From assembly GCA_946800325.1 (NCBI GenBank), contig OX326959.1, forward strand, positions 15,220,862 through 15,284,861: 64,000 nucleotides of DNA, written 5' to 3'. The DNA is from Luzula sylvatica. Lineage: Eukaryota > Streptophyta > Magnoliopsida > Poales > Juncaceae. Below are positions 47,118 through 59,345 of the stretch, in pieces. Position 1 is the stretch's first letter; each line of letters opens with the position of its first letter. Under the pieces are notes generated by a model. It saw only the letters and a program-made list of their open reading frames with translations, made no database searches and had not been told where the DNA came from. A program made the translations under genes and the position numbers.

Positions 47118-49155
47118 CATATAGTATTGTATCTTATCTTTTAAATCATTTGTATCGTATCTTTTAAACGAAAAAGGAGATCATTTGTATCGTATCTTTT
47201 ACTAGATAACATTTCACCAAATTTTACAAACACTAAGAAATTTTGTTTTTCGATTCATATAATTTTTTAAATCTTTGAAGAGTTCAAATAACATGTTTTT
47301 AGATCATTTGTATCATATCTTTTGCTATATAACTTTTCACTAAATTTTACTAACAGCAAGAAAGTTTTCTTTTCTATTAATATCAATCTTTTTACGCTTT
47401 GATGAGTTCAAATAACGTTCTTTTAGATCTTTTGTATCGTAGCTTTAACTACATAGCTGTTCACCCAATTTTACAAACACTAAGAAATTTTGTTTTTCGA
47501 TTCATAACAATCTTTTAAGTTTCAGAGGAGTCCAAATAACGTGTTTTTGAGATGGTTTGGATCGAATCTTTTAGTACGTAACTCTTCACCAAATTGTACA
47601 AACACTAAGAAAGTTTTATTTTCGATTCATAACAATATTTTTACTCTTTGAGGAGTTCAAATAACATGTTTTTAGATCATTTGTATCGCATCTTTTACTA
47701 CATAACTTTTTACCAAATTTTACAAACACTAAGAAAAGTTTGTTTTTCGATTCATAACAATCTTTTAACGCTCCGAGGAGTCCAAATAACGCATTTTTGA
47801 GACGGTTTGGATCGAATCGTTTAGTACGTAACTTTTCACGAAATTGTACAAACACTAATAAAGTTTTCTTTTCAATTCATAGCAATTTTTTTACTCTTTG
47901 ATGAGTTCAAATGACGTATTTTTAGATCATTTGTATCATACATTTTTCTACAAAACTTTTCATCATATTTTACACACTCTAAGAAAGTTTGTTTTTCAAT
48001 TCATAACAATCTTTTAAGTTTCTGAGGAATCCAAATAACGTGTTTTTGAGATGGTTTGGATTGAATCTTTTAGTACGTAGCTTTTCACCAAATTGTACAA
48101 ACACTAAGAAAGTTTTCTTTTCGATTCATAACAATCTTTTTACTCTTGGAGGAGTTCAAATAACGTGTTGTTAGATCATTTGTATCGTATCTTTTACTAC
48201 ATAATTTTTGACGAAATTTTACAAACACTAAGAAATTTTGTTTTTCAATTCATAACAATCTTTTAACGCTCTGAAAAGTCCAAATAACGTATTTTTGAGA
48301 TGGTTTGGATCAAATCTTTTAGAACGTAACTTTTCACCAAATTGTACAAACACTAAAAAAGTTTTCTTTTCGATTCATAACAATCTTTTTACTCTTTGAG
48401 GAGTTCAAATAACGTGTTTTTAGATCATTTGCATCGTATCTTTCACTACATAACTTTTCACCAAATTTTACGAACACTAAGAAAGTTTGTTTTTCGATTC
48501 ATAATAATCTTTTAAGTTTCTGAGGAGTCCGAATAACGTGTTTTGAGATGGTTTGGATCGAATCTTTTATTACGTAACTCTTCACCAAATTGTACAGCCA
48601 CTAAGAAAGTTTTCTTTTCGATTCATAACAATCTTTTTACTCTTTGAGGAGTTCAAATACCTTATTTTTAGATCATTTGTATCGTATCTTTTGCTACATA
48701 ACTTTTCACCAAATTTTACAAACACTAAGAAAGTCTGTTTTTCGATTCATAACAATCTTTTAACGCTCTGAATTGTCCAAATAACGTGTTTTTGAGATGG
48801 TTTGGATCGAATTTTTTAGTTCGTAACTTTTCACCTAATCGTACAAACACTAAGAAAGTTTTCGTTTCGATTCATAGAAATCTTTTTACTCTTTGAGGAG
48901 TTCAAATAACGTGCTTTAGATCATTTGTATCGTATCCTTTTCTACATAATTTTTCACCATATTTTACAAACACAAAGAAAGTTTGTTTTTCGATTCATAA
49001 CAATCTTTTAAGTTTCCGAGGAGTCTGAATAACGTGTTTTTGAGATTGTTTGGATCGAATCTTTCAGTACTTAACTCTTCACCAAATTGCACAAGCACTA
49101 AGAAAGTTTTTTTTCCGATTCATAACAATCTTTTTACTCTTTGAGGAGTTCAAAT
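47118..49155. repeat. Satellite array, 249-bp two-monomer unit (left part)
   Basis: Two related monomers of about 124-125 bp alternate. Type A begins 'agatcatttgtatcgtatc' and ends near 'gaggagtccaaataacg'. Type B begins 'agatggtttggatcgaatc' and ends near 'gaggagttcaaataacg'. Type B starts fall at about 47549, 47799, 48048, 48298, 48546, 48794 and 49043, a constant 249-250 bp step. Both share 'acttttcaccaaatt' and 'cgattcataacaatcttt'. This is a higher-order (dimeric) satellite. The array resumes at 52558. Confidence 0.93.
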
Positions 49156-49463
49156 TGTTGGGAATTCTTTCCGTCCCCGGGCCCGCGCAGCGGATATGTA
49201 GGCCCGGTCCGGTTCCCTTAATCCAAGATCACGCCATGACTTCGAAGGGTACGATGCAAATAGAAGATTAGATTCATACCAGTGCAAAATTGATTGCACA
49301 CGAAGGGTTGATTACTAGTTTTCTTTCTCCTGTCATGTTGGTGACAATCCGCGCGTCCCACACCACGCATCTTTCACCGCTCGTTGACCGTCCTTTCTCT
49401 CCCTCGAGTTGATCACAACCGAAGAGCCACAAGTGTCGCTCCTCTACTTGTATCCACCGTGAG

Positions 49464-50855
49464 CAGGGGCGGATCCAGGATTCGATATTAGGGGGGGCCG
49501 AAGTCAGACTAGCATGTATTTTTTTTTTTTTTGTACTTTTTATTATTCATTGTATATATATTGTCTTAAAAATTATGTTATCAACGATTAAAAAATTAAA
49601 ACATAATCGTCAGTGTGGTCATTTCGACGATAATTTATACAAAAAATGTTAATTTCAAATAAGTAATTTATCTCGTTTTAATGTGAAAGTATTGTCAAAC
49701 TATAATATTCAACGTTTATAGTAAAATATATTATATTGATAAAAACATTTTTAGTATAATTCGATCCACTAGTTATAACACATTTTCATTAAAGAAAAAT
49801 AATTTATACATCTAATCAACTATAATTAGTATTTCATCTTTACTCCGTTAAATCGTAAGAAATTTAGTAACCATATGTTCTCAACATGAGTTTTTTTTTT
49901 CAATTATAACATGCTATGAGATCAATATTAATATGTTTATGTTGTCAACGCAAATAAAGACAGTTTTTTTTTGCTATGAGATCAATATTAATATGTTTTT
50001 TCATACAAAAATCTCTCAACATGATCATATGATATATGAAAATAAAATAAACAATAATGTAGAAAATATAATCAAATAAAAAAAAGTACTTAATGCTTAG
50101 GATTGAATGAAATAACGTAACGTAATATGTGATATTTAGGACTGGCACAAAAAAACTTGAACATCGATGATCGTTCAAACTCGACTCGAAGATAGTTTGA
50201 AAACACGGATTTTTTCGATTCGGGTTGGACCAGCTTGAGTTTGAACCGAGTCGAGCTGGCTCAAGCTGAAAAATAATACATCTCGAACCTCTATTTCGAG
50301 CCGAGACGAGTTGGCTCGAGTCAAGATCAAGTCGAGCTCGAGCTTCGAACTTGACTCGTAACCAGTCCTAGTGATATTGTGCATAAAATATATATTTTTT
50401 TATTTTTTTATTTTTTTTTGAGAAAATTATCTCTCTTCCAAATAATAAATTAGATGATAAAACAAATAGTCCAATTACATCCCAAGACCAACATCTCAGC
50501 CATGTTCACAAGAAAAAATAAGCCTATTACATCTTCTCAATAAAAAAAATAAACAGGCCAAATATAATTGGGCTTTTAATGATCTCATTTTCATCAACCT
50601 CAAACTTCTCAATTTTCGCGACAAGTACAGCTCTTGTACTTATACCCCTGTTTCTCCAGAATGTTCTTCTCCATGACTCTTCTCCCCCCATATTTTCCAC
50701 CTCAAGCTTCAAGGTGAAATTTCATCAGAATGACGAGGATGCCTCTTCTCTTTTGACTCATGCATCATATAACCATAATATAATACTATTAGCAAAAAAA
50801 TTGAAATCATAGGGGGGGCCGGGCCTCCCCCTCGCCCCCCCTGCATCCGCCACTG
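49464..50855. mobile_element. Tip100-like hAT element, non-autonomous
   Basis: The ends are caggggcggatccagga at the left and, reversed, cagtggcggatgcaggggg at the right, close to the CAGGGGCGGAGCCAG ends of hAT-Tip100 elements. An exact 8-bp target duplication, accgtgag, lies at 49456-49463 and 50856-50863. The 1,392-bp interior is AT-rich, has no transposase and contains a second hAT element (50137-50370). Confidence 0.92.
50137..50370. mobile_element. 234-bp hAT MITE nested in the Tip100-like element
   Basis: Terminal inverted repeats taggactgg / ccagtccta and an exact 8-bp target duplication, gtgatatt, at 50129-50136 and 50371-50378. The interior has degenerate 'ctcgagccgagacgagttgg' type repeats, the same design as the other repeat-filled hAT derivatives here. 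No coding capacity. Confidence 0.92.
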
Positions 50856-51581
50856 ACCGTGAGTCGGAGTTCGTCGGTCGCGGGTACAACTGCCTAGACG
50901 ATGCACCAACTAACTTGCTTGATCGATTGATTCTCTATACCGGAAAACTCCTTTTCTCGATTCTCTCTCTTTACACCCTTTCACTCTCTAGAAAGATGTC
51001 TCTCTATAAATCTGGAATATTCTGAATAATCCGAATGATTGGACTGAATAAAGCATACTTTGATGAGAGAGAATTATCCTATTTATATCACATAAGATTA
51101 TGATGGCCAAAAGACATGTATATCCAATATACACTCTTTCACACAGAAAGTTGCATGAACCTTTTCAGTATTCTGTCCATACGAAATTGGTAAATTTCTC
51201 TGACAGAAAATCAACCTACACGAAAGTTGTAGATAATCTTATTATCTACCCAACCCAATTTGACCTGGCCCAATTGGAGTTCGCATGCAAAAGTCATGAC
51301 TGTTTTACTAACTATATGTCATTTTGTTGCACCCTTTTGGTATTTCATAGAAACGACACTGATACTTCGTTCATATGAAATATATTTCTACATGAAGGTT
51401 GTAGATAATCTTATTATCTATCTAACCCAATTTGAACCATTCAAATTTGATTTTCCTACTGAAAGATATGACCATGAATGTATGCTTACATTCGTTTATC
51501 CTTGTGTACACTTTGACGGTTGATCCGAAATTGTATTTCCTTCACAAATATCGTGTTTTTAGATCATTTGTATCATATCTT

Positions 51582-52557
51582 TGAAAGAAATACAGTTTCG
51601 GATCAACCGTAAAAGTGTACACAAGGATAAACGAATGTAGTCGTACATTCGTGGCCATAACTTTCAGTGGGAAAATCCAATTAGAATGGTTCAAATTGGG
51701 TTAGATAGATAATGAGATTATCTACAACCTTCATATAGAAATATATTTCATATGAACGAAGTATAAGTGTCGTTTCTGTGAAATACCGAAAGGGTGCAAC
51801 AGTATGACATACAGTTAGTAAAACAGTCATAACTTTTGCATACGAACTCCAATTGGGCTGGGCCAAATTGGGTTGAGTAGATAATAAGATTATCTACAAC
51901 TTTCGTGTTGGTTGATTTTCTGTCAGAGAAATTTATCAATTTCGTCTGGACAGAATACTGAACAGGTTCATACAGTTTTCTGTATGAAAGGGTGTATATT
52001 GGATATACATGCCTTTTGGCTAATCCTTATCCTATTAGGTATAAATAGGATTTTCTCTCTCATCTTCACTAAGGAATTCAGAAGTAATTCAAAGCAATAT
52101 TCTGCCCAAGACACAAGAAAAAGAGCAAATTCAGATTTGATCTTTTGTGAGTGAAAAGGCACGAAGAGAGATTAATAGAGAATCGATCGAGATCAAGCAA
52201 GTGCACCGATACATCGTCTAGGCAGGTGTATCCGTGTCCGGCGTCTTCCGACTCAAGGTGGATACGTGTGGAGGAGCAACACTTGGGGCTCTCCGTTGTG
52301 ATCGAACCGAAGGATCGAAGAACGGGAACGAACGGTGAAGGACGCACGGTGTGGGACGCGCGTAAAGTCACCAACGTGACCGGAGGAATAGGAGGCAGCG
52401 ATCAACCCTTCGTGTTCCATCAATTTGGAACTGGTATGGATCTAACCTTCTATTTGCATCGTACCCTCGAAGTCGTGGCGTGATCTCGGGAATCGGGGAA
52501 CCGGACCGGGCCTACATATCCGCTGCGCGGGCCCGGGGCCGGGGATATTACCCAGCA
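51582..52557 (+). mobile_element. Solo LTR B
   Basis: It starts TGaaagaaatac and ends acccagCA, with an exact 5-bp target duplication, atctt, at 51577-51581 and 52558-52562. At 976 bp it is the same family as solo LTR A but opposite in orientation. The 37 bp between them (51545-51581) is satellite sequence that, added to the flanks, restores a satellite monomer. The two were therefore separate insertions and not one element with long inverted ends. Confidence 0.92.
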
Positions 52558-53085
52558 ATCTTTTACTACATAACTTTTCACAAAATTTAATAAACACTAA
52601 GAAAGTTTGTTTTTCGATTCATAACAATCTTTTAACGCTCTGAGGAGTCCAAATAACGTGTTTTTGAGATGGTTTGGATCGAATCTTTTAGTACGTAACT
52701 TTTCACCAAATCGTACAAACACTAATAAAGTTTTCTTTTCGATTCATAGCAATCTTTTTACTCTTTGAGGAGTTCAAACAACATGTTTCTAGATCATTTG
52801 TATCGTATCTTTTTCGACATAACTTTTCACCATATTTTTCAAACACTAAGAAAGTTTATTTTTCGATTCATAACAATGTTTTAATGCTCTGAGGAGTCCA
52901 AATAAACGTGTTTTTGAGATGGTTTGGATCTAATCTTTTAGTACGTAACTTTTCACAAAATTGTACAAACACTAAGAAAGTTTTATTTTCGATTCATAAC
53001 AATCTTTTTACTGTTTGAGGAGTTCAAATAACGTGTTTTTAGATCATTTATATCGTATCTTTTGCTTCATAACTTTTCAAAGATA
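52558..53085. repeat. Satellite array, 249-bp unit (right part)
   Basis: Continuation of the A/B monomer alternation seen at 47.1-49.2 kb, with B starts at about 52,670 and 52,918 and A starts at about 52,790 and 53,040. The array breaks off at 'cataacttttcaaagataac'. Confidence 0.9.
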
Positions 53086-54028
53086 ACTAAAGAATACTTT
53101 CTTCCCTTCTTCAATAAATATAAAAGTATGTATGACAATATTATTTGTTGAAGTTATGTTTTAGCTCAACTTTAATTTACAATTTACTTATTTATTTAGA
53201 TTATATCTCCATTTTTTTTTCAAACACTATAACAAGTTGAAAATTCCAAATTATTTAAAACAATTTATTTAGTTATCTTTGAAACTAAAATATTATAATT
53301 TATCAATATATCTTTCAAGAAAATATTTCAAACTACTAAAATTTTCTCTAAACTATAGAATATACAATACGCCCAAATAGCAAATGCTCAATATAAACCA
53401 ATTCTCATAAAACTGTTTTTTATGTATAATTTTCCTATATATGTAGTATTTAAAATATTATGTTTGTTATTATTTATTAATTTTTAAAAAGTCCCAAAAA
53501 AAATTTTAGCACCATCCATGATGTTAGTTTTAGTCCCAAAATACCCTTATATTATTGTTGTTTATTTTATTATTATATGATGTTAATTTTTCATGAATAA
53601 TAAATGAAATATTAAAATTATATAAACAACATTTAATAATTTTTATTTTTTTGAAATCACTACATGTTAAATAATATTTACGAATTTTCTTACAAATAAT
53701 AGAAATAATAAAAAATAACTAAATTATATTTTCTCATTACAACATATGAAAATAGAAGGGTATTTGGTAAAAAAAAAATTAACACCATTCATGATTAGTT
53801 TTTAATCTCTATAAGAGATATTTGAAAATAAATGTTTGGTAGAGGGGGTTTTTGGAGTTTACCAAAAGATAAGGGGGTTTTTAAAATGTTCAATAAAGTT
53901 AGGGTTTTTTTTTGAAAATTTCCCTTTATTTATTTTGGGGTATTCATGATATTTTTCGTTTTGGAGAGGTATATGCGATTATTTCCATAGTTTGCCCCCC
54001 TCGACTTTCACCGGGTCTGATTCGCTCT

Positions 54029-54066
<38 letters not shown>

Positions 54067-54084
54067 AGAACTTCTCAAAAGCTA
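53086..54084. other. Intergenic region and leader of the small membrane-protein gene
   Basis: AT-rich, no gene. The segment about 53,490-53,900 has 'aaccaaaatac/agtcccaaaatacccttat' phrases also found inverted near 45.6-45.7 kb, a further dispersed repeat. A (CT)n run at 54,038-54,063 lies in the likely 5' UTR of the following gene. Confidence 0.5.
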
Positions 54085-54484
54085 ATGGCCGGGGACGAAG
54101 TTGGCTCGAAGCTGGTACGATACCTCTACTTCGTCGGCGCTGGAGGTCAGTCCAATTTTCTTCTGTTCATGTACTTTGACTAGTTACGCAATTGCAGAAA
54201 TAATTGGTTATCAATTGGTTGGAACTCTCATGATATATGGTGTCCAATTACTAATTGAATCATGAAACCACACATATCTATCTTTGTATACATGTTTCGA
54301 AGCTATAATAACCAGTAATTGATGTGAAATCAAATTTGTTCATGAATCAGTAATATGTACAAAAGCAATAAATATGTGGAACGAATACGAGCATAAGAAA
54401 GCAACAATCGAAGCAGCAGAGAAATTGGGCGAGCCATCTCAGCAATCCGATAAGATGGTTAATGTGAATCCGGTGAAATCTTGA
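54085..54484 (+). CDS. Small single-pass membrane protein, probably mitochondrial
   Basis: Two exons, 54085-54145 and 54351-54484, join in phase 1 to give 64 residues: an N-terminal hydrophobic stretch (LVRYLYFVGAGVICTKAIN), then a charged helix (MWNEYEHKKATIEAAEKL) and a polar tail. The start codon follows a (CT)n leader; the donor gag|gtcag and acceptor aatcag are good. The pattern of one short membrane segment followed by a charged helix resembles small accessory subunits of respiratory complexes. It recalls a 7-kDa plant mitochondrial protein of the At1g67785 type, but that identity is from memory and unverified. The exact function is not known. Confidence 0.7.
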
Positions 54485-56250
54485 ATCCCAAATTAAGATT
54501 CCTTTTCATGTCGAAAATAACAGACCAGATTGTCGAAAAGTTCAGATCTTTATTTATCTTAATCGTGTAATTGAAGTGTTTAGAACTTTAGGTCGGAAGC
54601 TTTGTGCTACCCATTCTCTACGCTGGTATTTTTTTTTCTTCTTTGTTGAGCTCGAAATTTTGTTTTTGATGGAATTGAATTCGAAATTTGATTACTGGAT
54701 GATACTGTTGGTTCATAACTTTATCAATTTTGCAACATGCATTAAATATAATTTTCTAATATATAATAAAATTATAAAATTGTACAAGATTAAACAATTC
54801 TTTATATATCATGTTTGAGTTTTGACTCTCTTGTGTACTTCTTCGTTCAATTTTTCATATTGGGCATTTGCTTTTTGGTGGAGTCTATATTTGTATCAGC
54901 AAAAAGAAATCTTGGATTTTTCGTCGCGTTTCTCAATTGCTGGTTATTAAAAAAACTTTATAATGATCAACCATTGAGTTTTGCCAAGGCGGAAACCCAA
55001 TAGAATGTAACAGATTTTTCGGTTCGTTAACAGAACTTAAATTGTATGAGATTGATGAAATTAGAAATTCGAGATTGAATTTGTAAGTATTCTTTTGGCG
55101 ATGATGATGGATTTAGATCAGAAACATGAACGAATTGTAGATTGTAAAGAGATCGCTTTGGTATTTTCTGTAATAATTGCATAAAAGGAAAATAGTTGTA
55201 TAAGAAAGGACCATAAATGTAATATAAAGAAGATTAAGGGCATGTTTGATTCGGGGGATTTTGATATATTTGATTTGAAATCATGAATCTCCTCTAAAGC
55301 TCTTGTTTGATGAGAGATTTTGATGTATTCAGGCAATAAAATCATGGATTTTGACATGTACTTAAAATTTGCGTATTACAAAATACACCATCTTTCACAC
55401 CAAAGTATTATATTTATTTTCGCATACGTGTTTTTAAAATATATCAAATCAAACAACTTATGATGTATTAGTAATTCATGAATTTTCATATACATATATG
55501 TAAAAAATATTCATTATATTTCAAAATACCCCCAAAATAACATGAAAGACAAATAATTTGTAATAATGAAAAAACAAAACAAAAAAGTAAATAGAGATTA
55601 TAAATATAACTTGATTAACTAACTCAAATCCGTATTTTTATTCATTTAAAGTTTTTACACGAAGCCCCTTTATCATATGTGGTTTAATTTCATTTATTGA
55701 ACATGTCATGATATTACGAAGCTCATCTTTTGTGTGTTTTTTGCGGGTCATTATTTTCAAGATCTTTTATTTTATGCAATTTTCTCGAGTCATGTCATTT
55801 TTGTTCTTTTTCTTAATCCAAACCGTACCATTAAAATCGAACAACTTATATTTGACATAATGTTCACATGGCAAAAGTTATTTAATTTCTTTTGGATACA
55901 TATTTTGTTACCTAATAAATATTACATTTTTGGTAATATTTATTAATAATTAATTAACACATATTTTGTTACGTAATTTTTGTTCTTTTTCTCTGAATTT
56001 TGCTATGTTTCGAACTTCATATTAACAAAGACTTGTTTTTAATTATGAGACATAAAAAATTATATGCTGAAAGTTCAAGTCTTATTGACATCAATGGATT
56101 GGGAACCCGTTTACAACCGTTAAATGTATTTTCTTGTCAAATGACTTTTTTCAGAAAGATTGCCCGAGACGGGTAAATCCCACACTCTATAAGACTTTTA
56201 TAAACAATAAAATGAAAATTTATATTTGCCCCCTCTATATTCTCCCACAA
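54485..56250. other. Intergenic AT-rich region
   Basis: No further gene. At about 55,240-55,420 'gggcatgtttgattcggggg' and 'catgaatctcctctaaagctcttgtttgat' mark another copy of the MITE-like family seen at 26.2 and 36.8 kb. Short open frames elsewhere lack domains. Confidence 0.5.
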
Positions 56251-56252
56251 TC

Positions 56253-56856
56253 ATTGATGTGTTGGCAGAAATTTAATGGACTCAATTAATGCTAAATTCA
56301 AATCAATGCATGGTAAACAATAAAATTATGCAAATTAATACATGGTATTAATTATGTGGCATAATATTATTAATTAGATGGTAAACGATATTTATTATGT
56401 TACGAACCAAATTATTAAAAATGATTTTGTTTATTTAATTATTTATTATATTTGATTACAAATGACAAGTCATAATTATTTAACAAATTTTATTATTTTC
56501 TTTTCAAAAAATTTTAAAAACAAAATATTGTCATTTTTATTTTGCTAATTTTTTCGAACTTATTATTTTTATTTTTAATGTTATATTTTTTTATTTTTTA
56601 TGATATTTTATTCATGTGTATACGTTTAACACATGTTAAATGGTGTATTAATTCGGTCAATTAACTTCTTTTCCAAATTTATAAATTTGATTAATTAATA
56701 TTATAAATGATGGTAAACAAACTTGTTTAAAATATTAAATAAATTAATGATGTGTGAAACGGTGGATCTTTTATACCTTCTTTATCTATATATGATGGAA
56801 AAAAATTAATATTTATGGTTTACCATCATCATTATTGCAGACGCCAACACATCAAT
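56253..56856. mobile_element. Possible MITE with 14-bp inverted ends
   Basis: attgatgtgttggc at 56253-56266 is exactly repeated in reverse at 56843-56856, and a second inner pair (tggtaaac / gtttacca) lies inside. The 604-bp interior is AT-rich and non-coding. No target duplication could be assigned. Confidence 0.45.
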
Positions 56857-57757
56857 CGATCTAGGAAATTTTTAGGGGGGCATGCATCACCACTCCAATA
56901 AAATATAGTTCGGTTACAACTTGATTCACACAAAATAGAATAAAAAGAAAACAAGATGTGCACACTCAAATCGGCAACCCCCTACTCTTAAATAATGTTG
57001 TAGTTTAATCCTCTCTTTCTTGCCAAATGACTTTGTTAAGTGTCCAAATTTAACCATTATTTTGGTTTATACTATTAGGCAACGCTAAGGTCTTCGGAGC
57101 GGACCCTGGTAATATTGCAAATAAGTCTCCTACATATTCAAAATTGCAACAAAAAAAAAGAATAATTGAAGTATTACTATTTTGCCCGTAGGTATCGCAG
57201 GGAGAAAGACGCAGAAATAAAGTGATTCTCGCCAGATAAACGCGAAACAATAGAGGAGAAATGAAGAAAAGAAAGGGGGGAATTATCATTTTATTTTGCT
57301 TGTGTCGATCTTGACATCCCTTTCACTCCGATTTGGTGAGAAATAATTCCGTTCATGATATTATTTTTTGGACCTCTCGTTTATATTTACATTAAATTTA
57401 TACGAAGGAGCAAACCAGTCCAAAAATATTTGAACAAATTCTTAATTATGCCCACTTAATTTGTCATCCAATTTTAGATGTATGTTTACTATAACATATT
57501 ATCGTAATTATAAACTACATTTGATATACAATCGAAACTTTTTTATTTATGTGATTATTTATGTTCTAACAAGCAAATATCGAATTAGATTCCATCAAGT
57601 GCATCGCACTAACATGATCAACGTGAACTATTATTAAAACAAAGGCCCTGAGTCATGACTTGTAACATAAGTGTCAATGAAAGTGAAAATTCAAACCAAA
57701 CCAAACCAATTATTAGAAGAATTATTAGAAGAATTTAGGATCATTTCTCCATGTAGT

Positions 57758-59345
57758 TCATTCTGAAATCAAAATTAAAAAAAAAACATATATTTTAAAA
57801 ATATTACAAAATTAATTCATAACGAATTTTAAAATTTGGTGACAACTGATTTTTAAAATTAGTTGTGTTCAACTCATTTAAAATGTGTGCCCTATCAAAA
57901 CTAATTTATTAGATAAATAACATTGGGTTTTAAAAATTCGGTAAACTAATACTCAACTAAATACCCGGTTTTATAAATTCGATGGTTTGAATTTCAATGT
58001 TACATTTGATAGACAAATGAATGGAAGACAAAAATAACTTCATGTTTGTCATTAATAAAAAATAAAATAATTTTATGTTTTTCTTGTTTTTTTTTTCCAT
58101 TCTCATATTAATTAAATTTGGTTGATTCAATTAAGTAAGATCTAATTACATACAATCCGCCATGTTAGCTTCTTCTCTTAGTCTTAAATCTTAATACACT
58201 TTCAGATGTTCAAATATTTTGTGATAATTATCATTTTTTAATATTTCGTATACGTGTGTGAAATGATCTATTCAGGTTTATGTTATGCTGATACTTAAAA
58301 AATACAGAAGTATCATGAGAATACGCGTATTCAATACGGATACGGATGTGATACGATTCGGATATTTCGGTCCATTATATATTTTGATACATAATATTTT
58401 TAAATAAATTGTATATAATATTTCTAGGATACTTCTAGTTTAGTTTTAGAATACTTCTAAAATAAGTTTATGATATTTGCATGATAGTTGTATTGTTTGG
58501 TTGATTTTATTGTTCGTCGTGATATTTAATTAAAAAATATTATTGATATATTATTTAATTTATTAATTATTTATTATTTATATATAATATAAACATATTA
58601 AAATAATAATTATATAGTCGTAATCGTATTCGTGATTTTTTAAAAATTATCGTATCGTCTTATCTTTATCGTATCGGATAAGATATCCGTACAACATAGA
58701 TTCATATCATCATCCATAATGGGCAAACTATTTAAAAGTGTCTCTGTCTTCCACAACACGTATATATATAAATTAATAAATCTTCTATAATTCAAGATAT
58801 TAAAAATTTAATTGAGTCGCTAACTTCTCGGAGAATAATGGTTCTATGATAAACCCATTTTCTTATCATGGACCCTTTTTCAAAAAAATATTTTAAGAAC
58901 TTTAACTATTTATTAATTAATTATACAAAATTTATGTTTTGAATAGCACTAAATGATAAATATACACTAGAATCTTACAAAAAAAATTATTATTTAACAA
59001 ATATTCGAAATATTTTTTTTTTAAAATGGGTCTATCATAGAACTCCCCGTTAGTTAATTACTGGTCTAATATATGAAACTCGGTATTTAGTTTAATATAT
59101 AACATTTTGAAATGTAAACTACTGAGTTTATAAAATCCGAAATTTAGTTAAGTATTAGTTCATCGGATTTTTAAAACCCGATGTAATTTATTTAATACAC
59201 TAATTCTGACATGGGCACGGATTTTAAGTGAGTTAACACAACTGATTTTAAAAATATTTTGTCACCGAATTTTAAAAATCAGTTATGGATTAGTTTTGGG
59301 ATATTCTTAAAATTTGGATTATTTTTTTTTATTCAAAATGAATCA
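57758..59345. mobile_element. Element with about 260-bp terminal inverted repeats
   Basis: The arms at about 57,758-58,018 and 59,085-59,345 are imperfect reverse complements over some 260 bp, e.g. 'aactaatactcaactaaat' against 'aactaatacttaactaaat'. Long inverted ends around a non-coding centre of about 1.07 kb suit a Mutator-like or foldback element. A 9-bp target duplication was not identified, so the class is uncertain. The centre includes a decayed 'atacggatacggatgtgatacg' stretch near 58,335. Confidence 0.65.

Larger units (their letters stand above)
49156..51544 (-). mobile_element. Solo LTR A (host of the Tip100-like element)
   Basis: Read on the minus strand, it starts TGaaggaaatac at 51544 and ends ccCAACA at 49156. 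An exact 5-bp target duplication, caaat, lies at 49151-49155 and 51545-51549. Without the inserted hAT (49464-50855 plus its duplication) it is 989 bp, matching solo LTR B. No internal retrotransposon sequence remains, as expected after recombination between two LTRs. It shares its start, its 'cgcgtcccacacc' region and its 'cgctgcgcggg' region near the end with the LTR at 62457. Confidence 0.92.

Noticed and set aside
49156..52557. A single transposon with about 1-kb terminal inverted repeats
   Set aside because: The two arms each have their own 5-bp target duplication (caaat and atctt) and 37 bp of satellite lie between them, so they are two solo LTRs.
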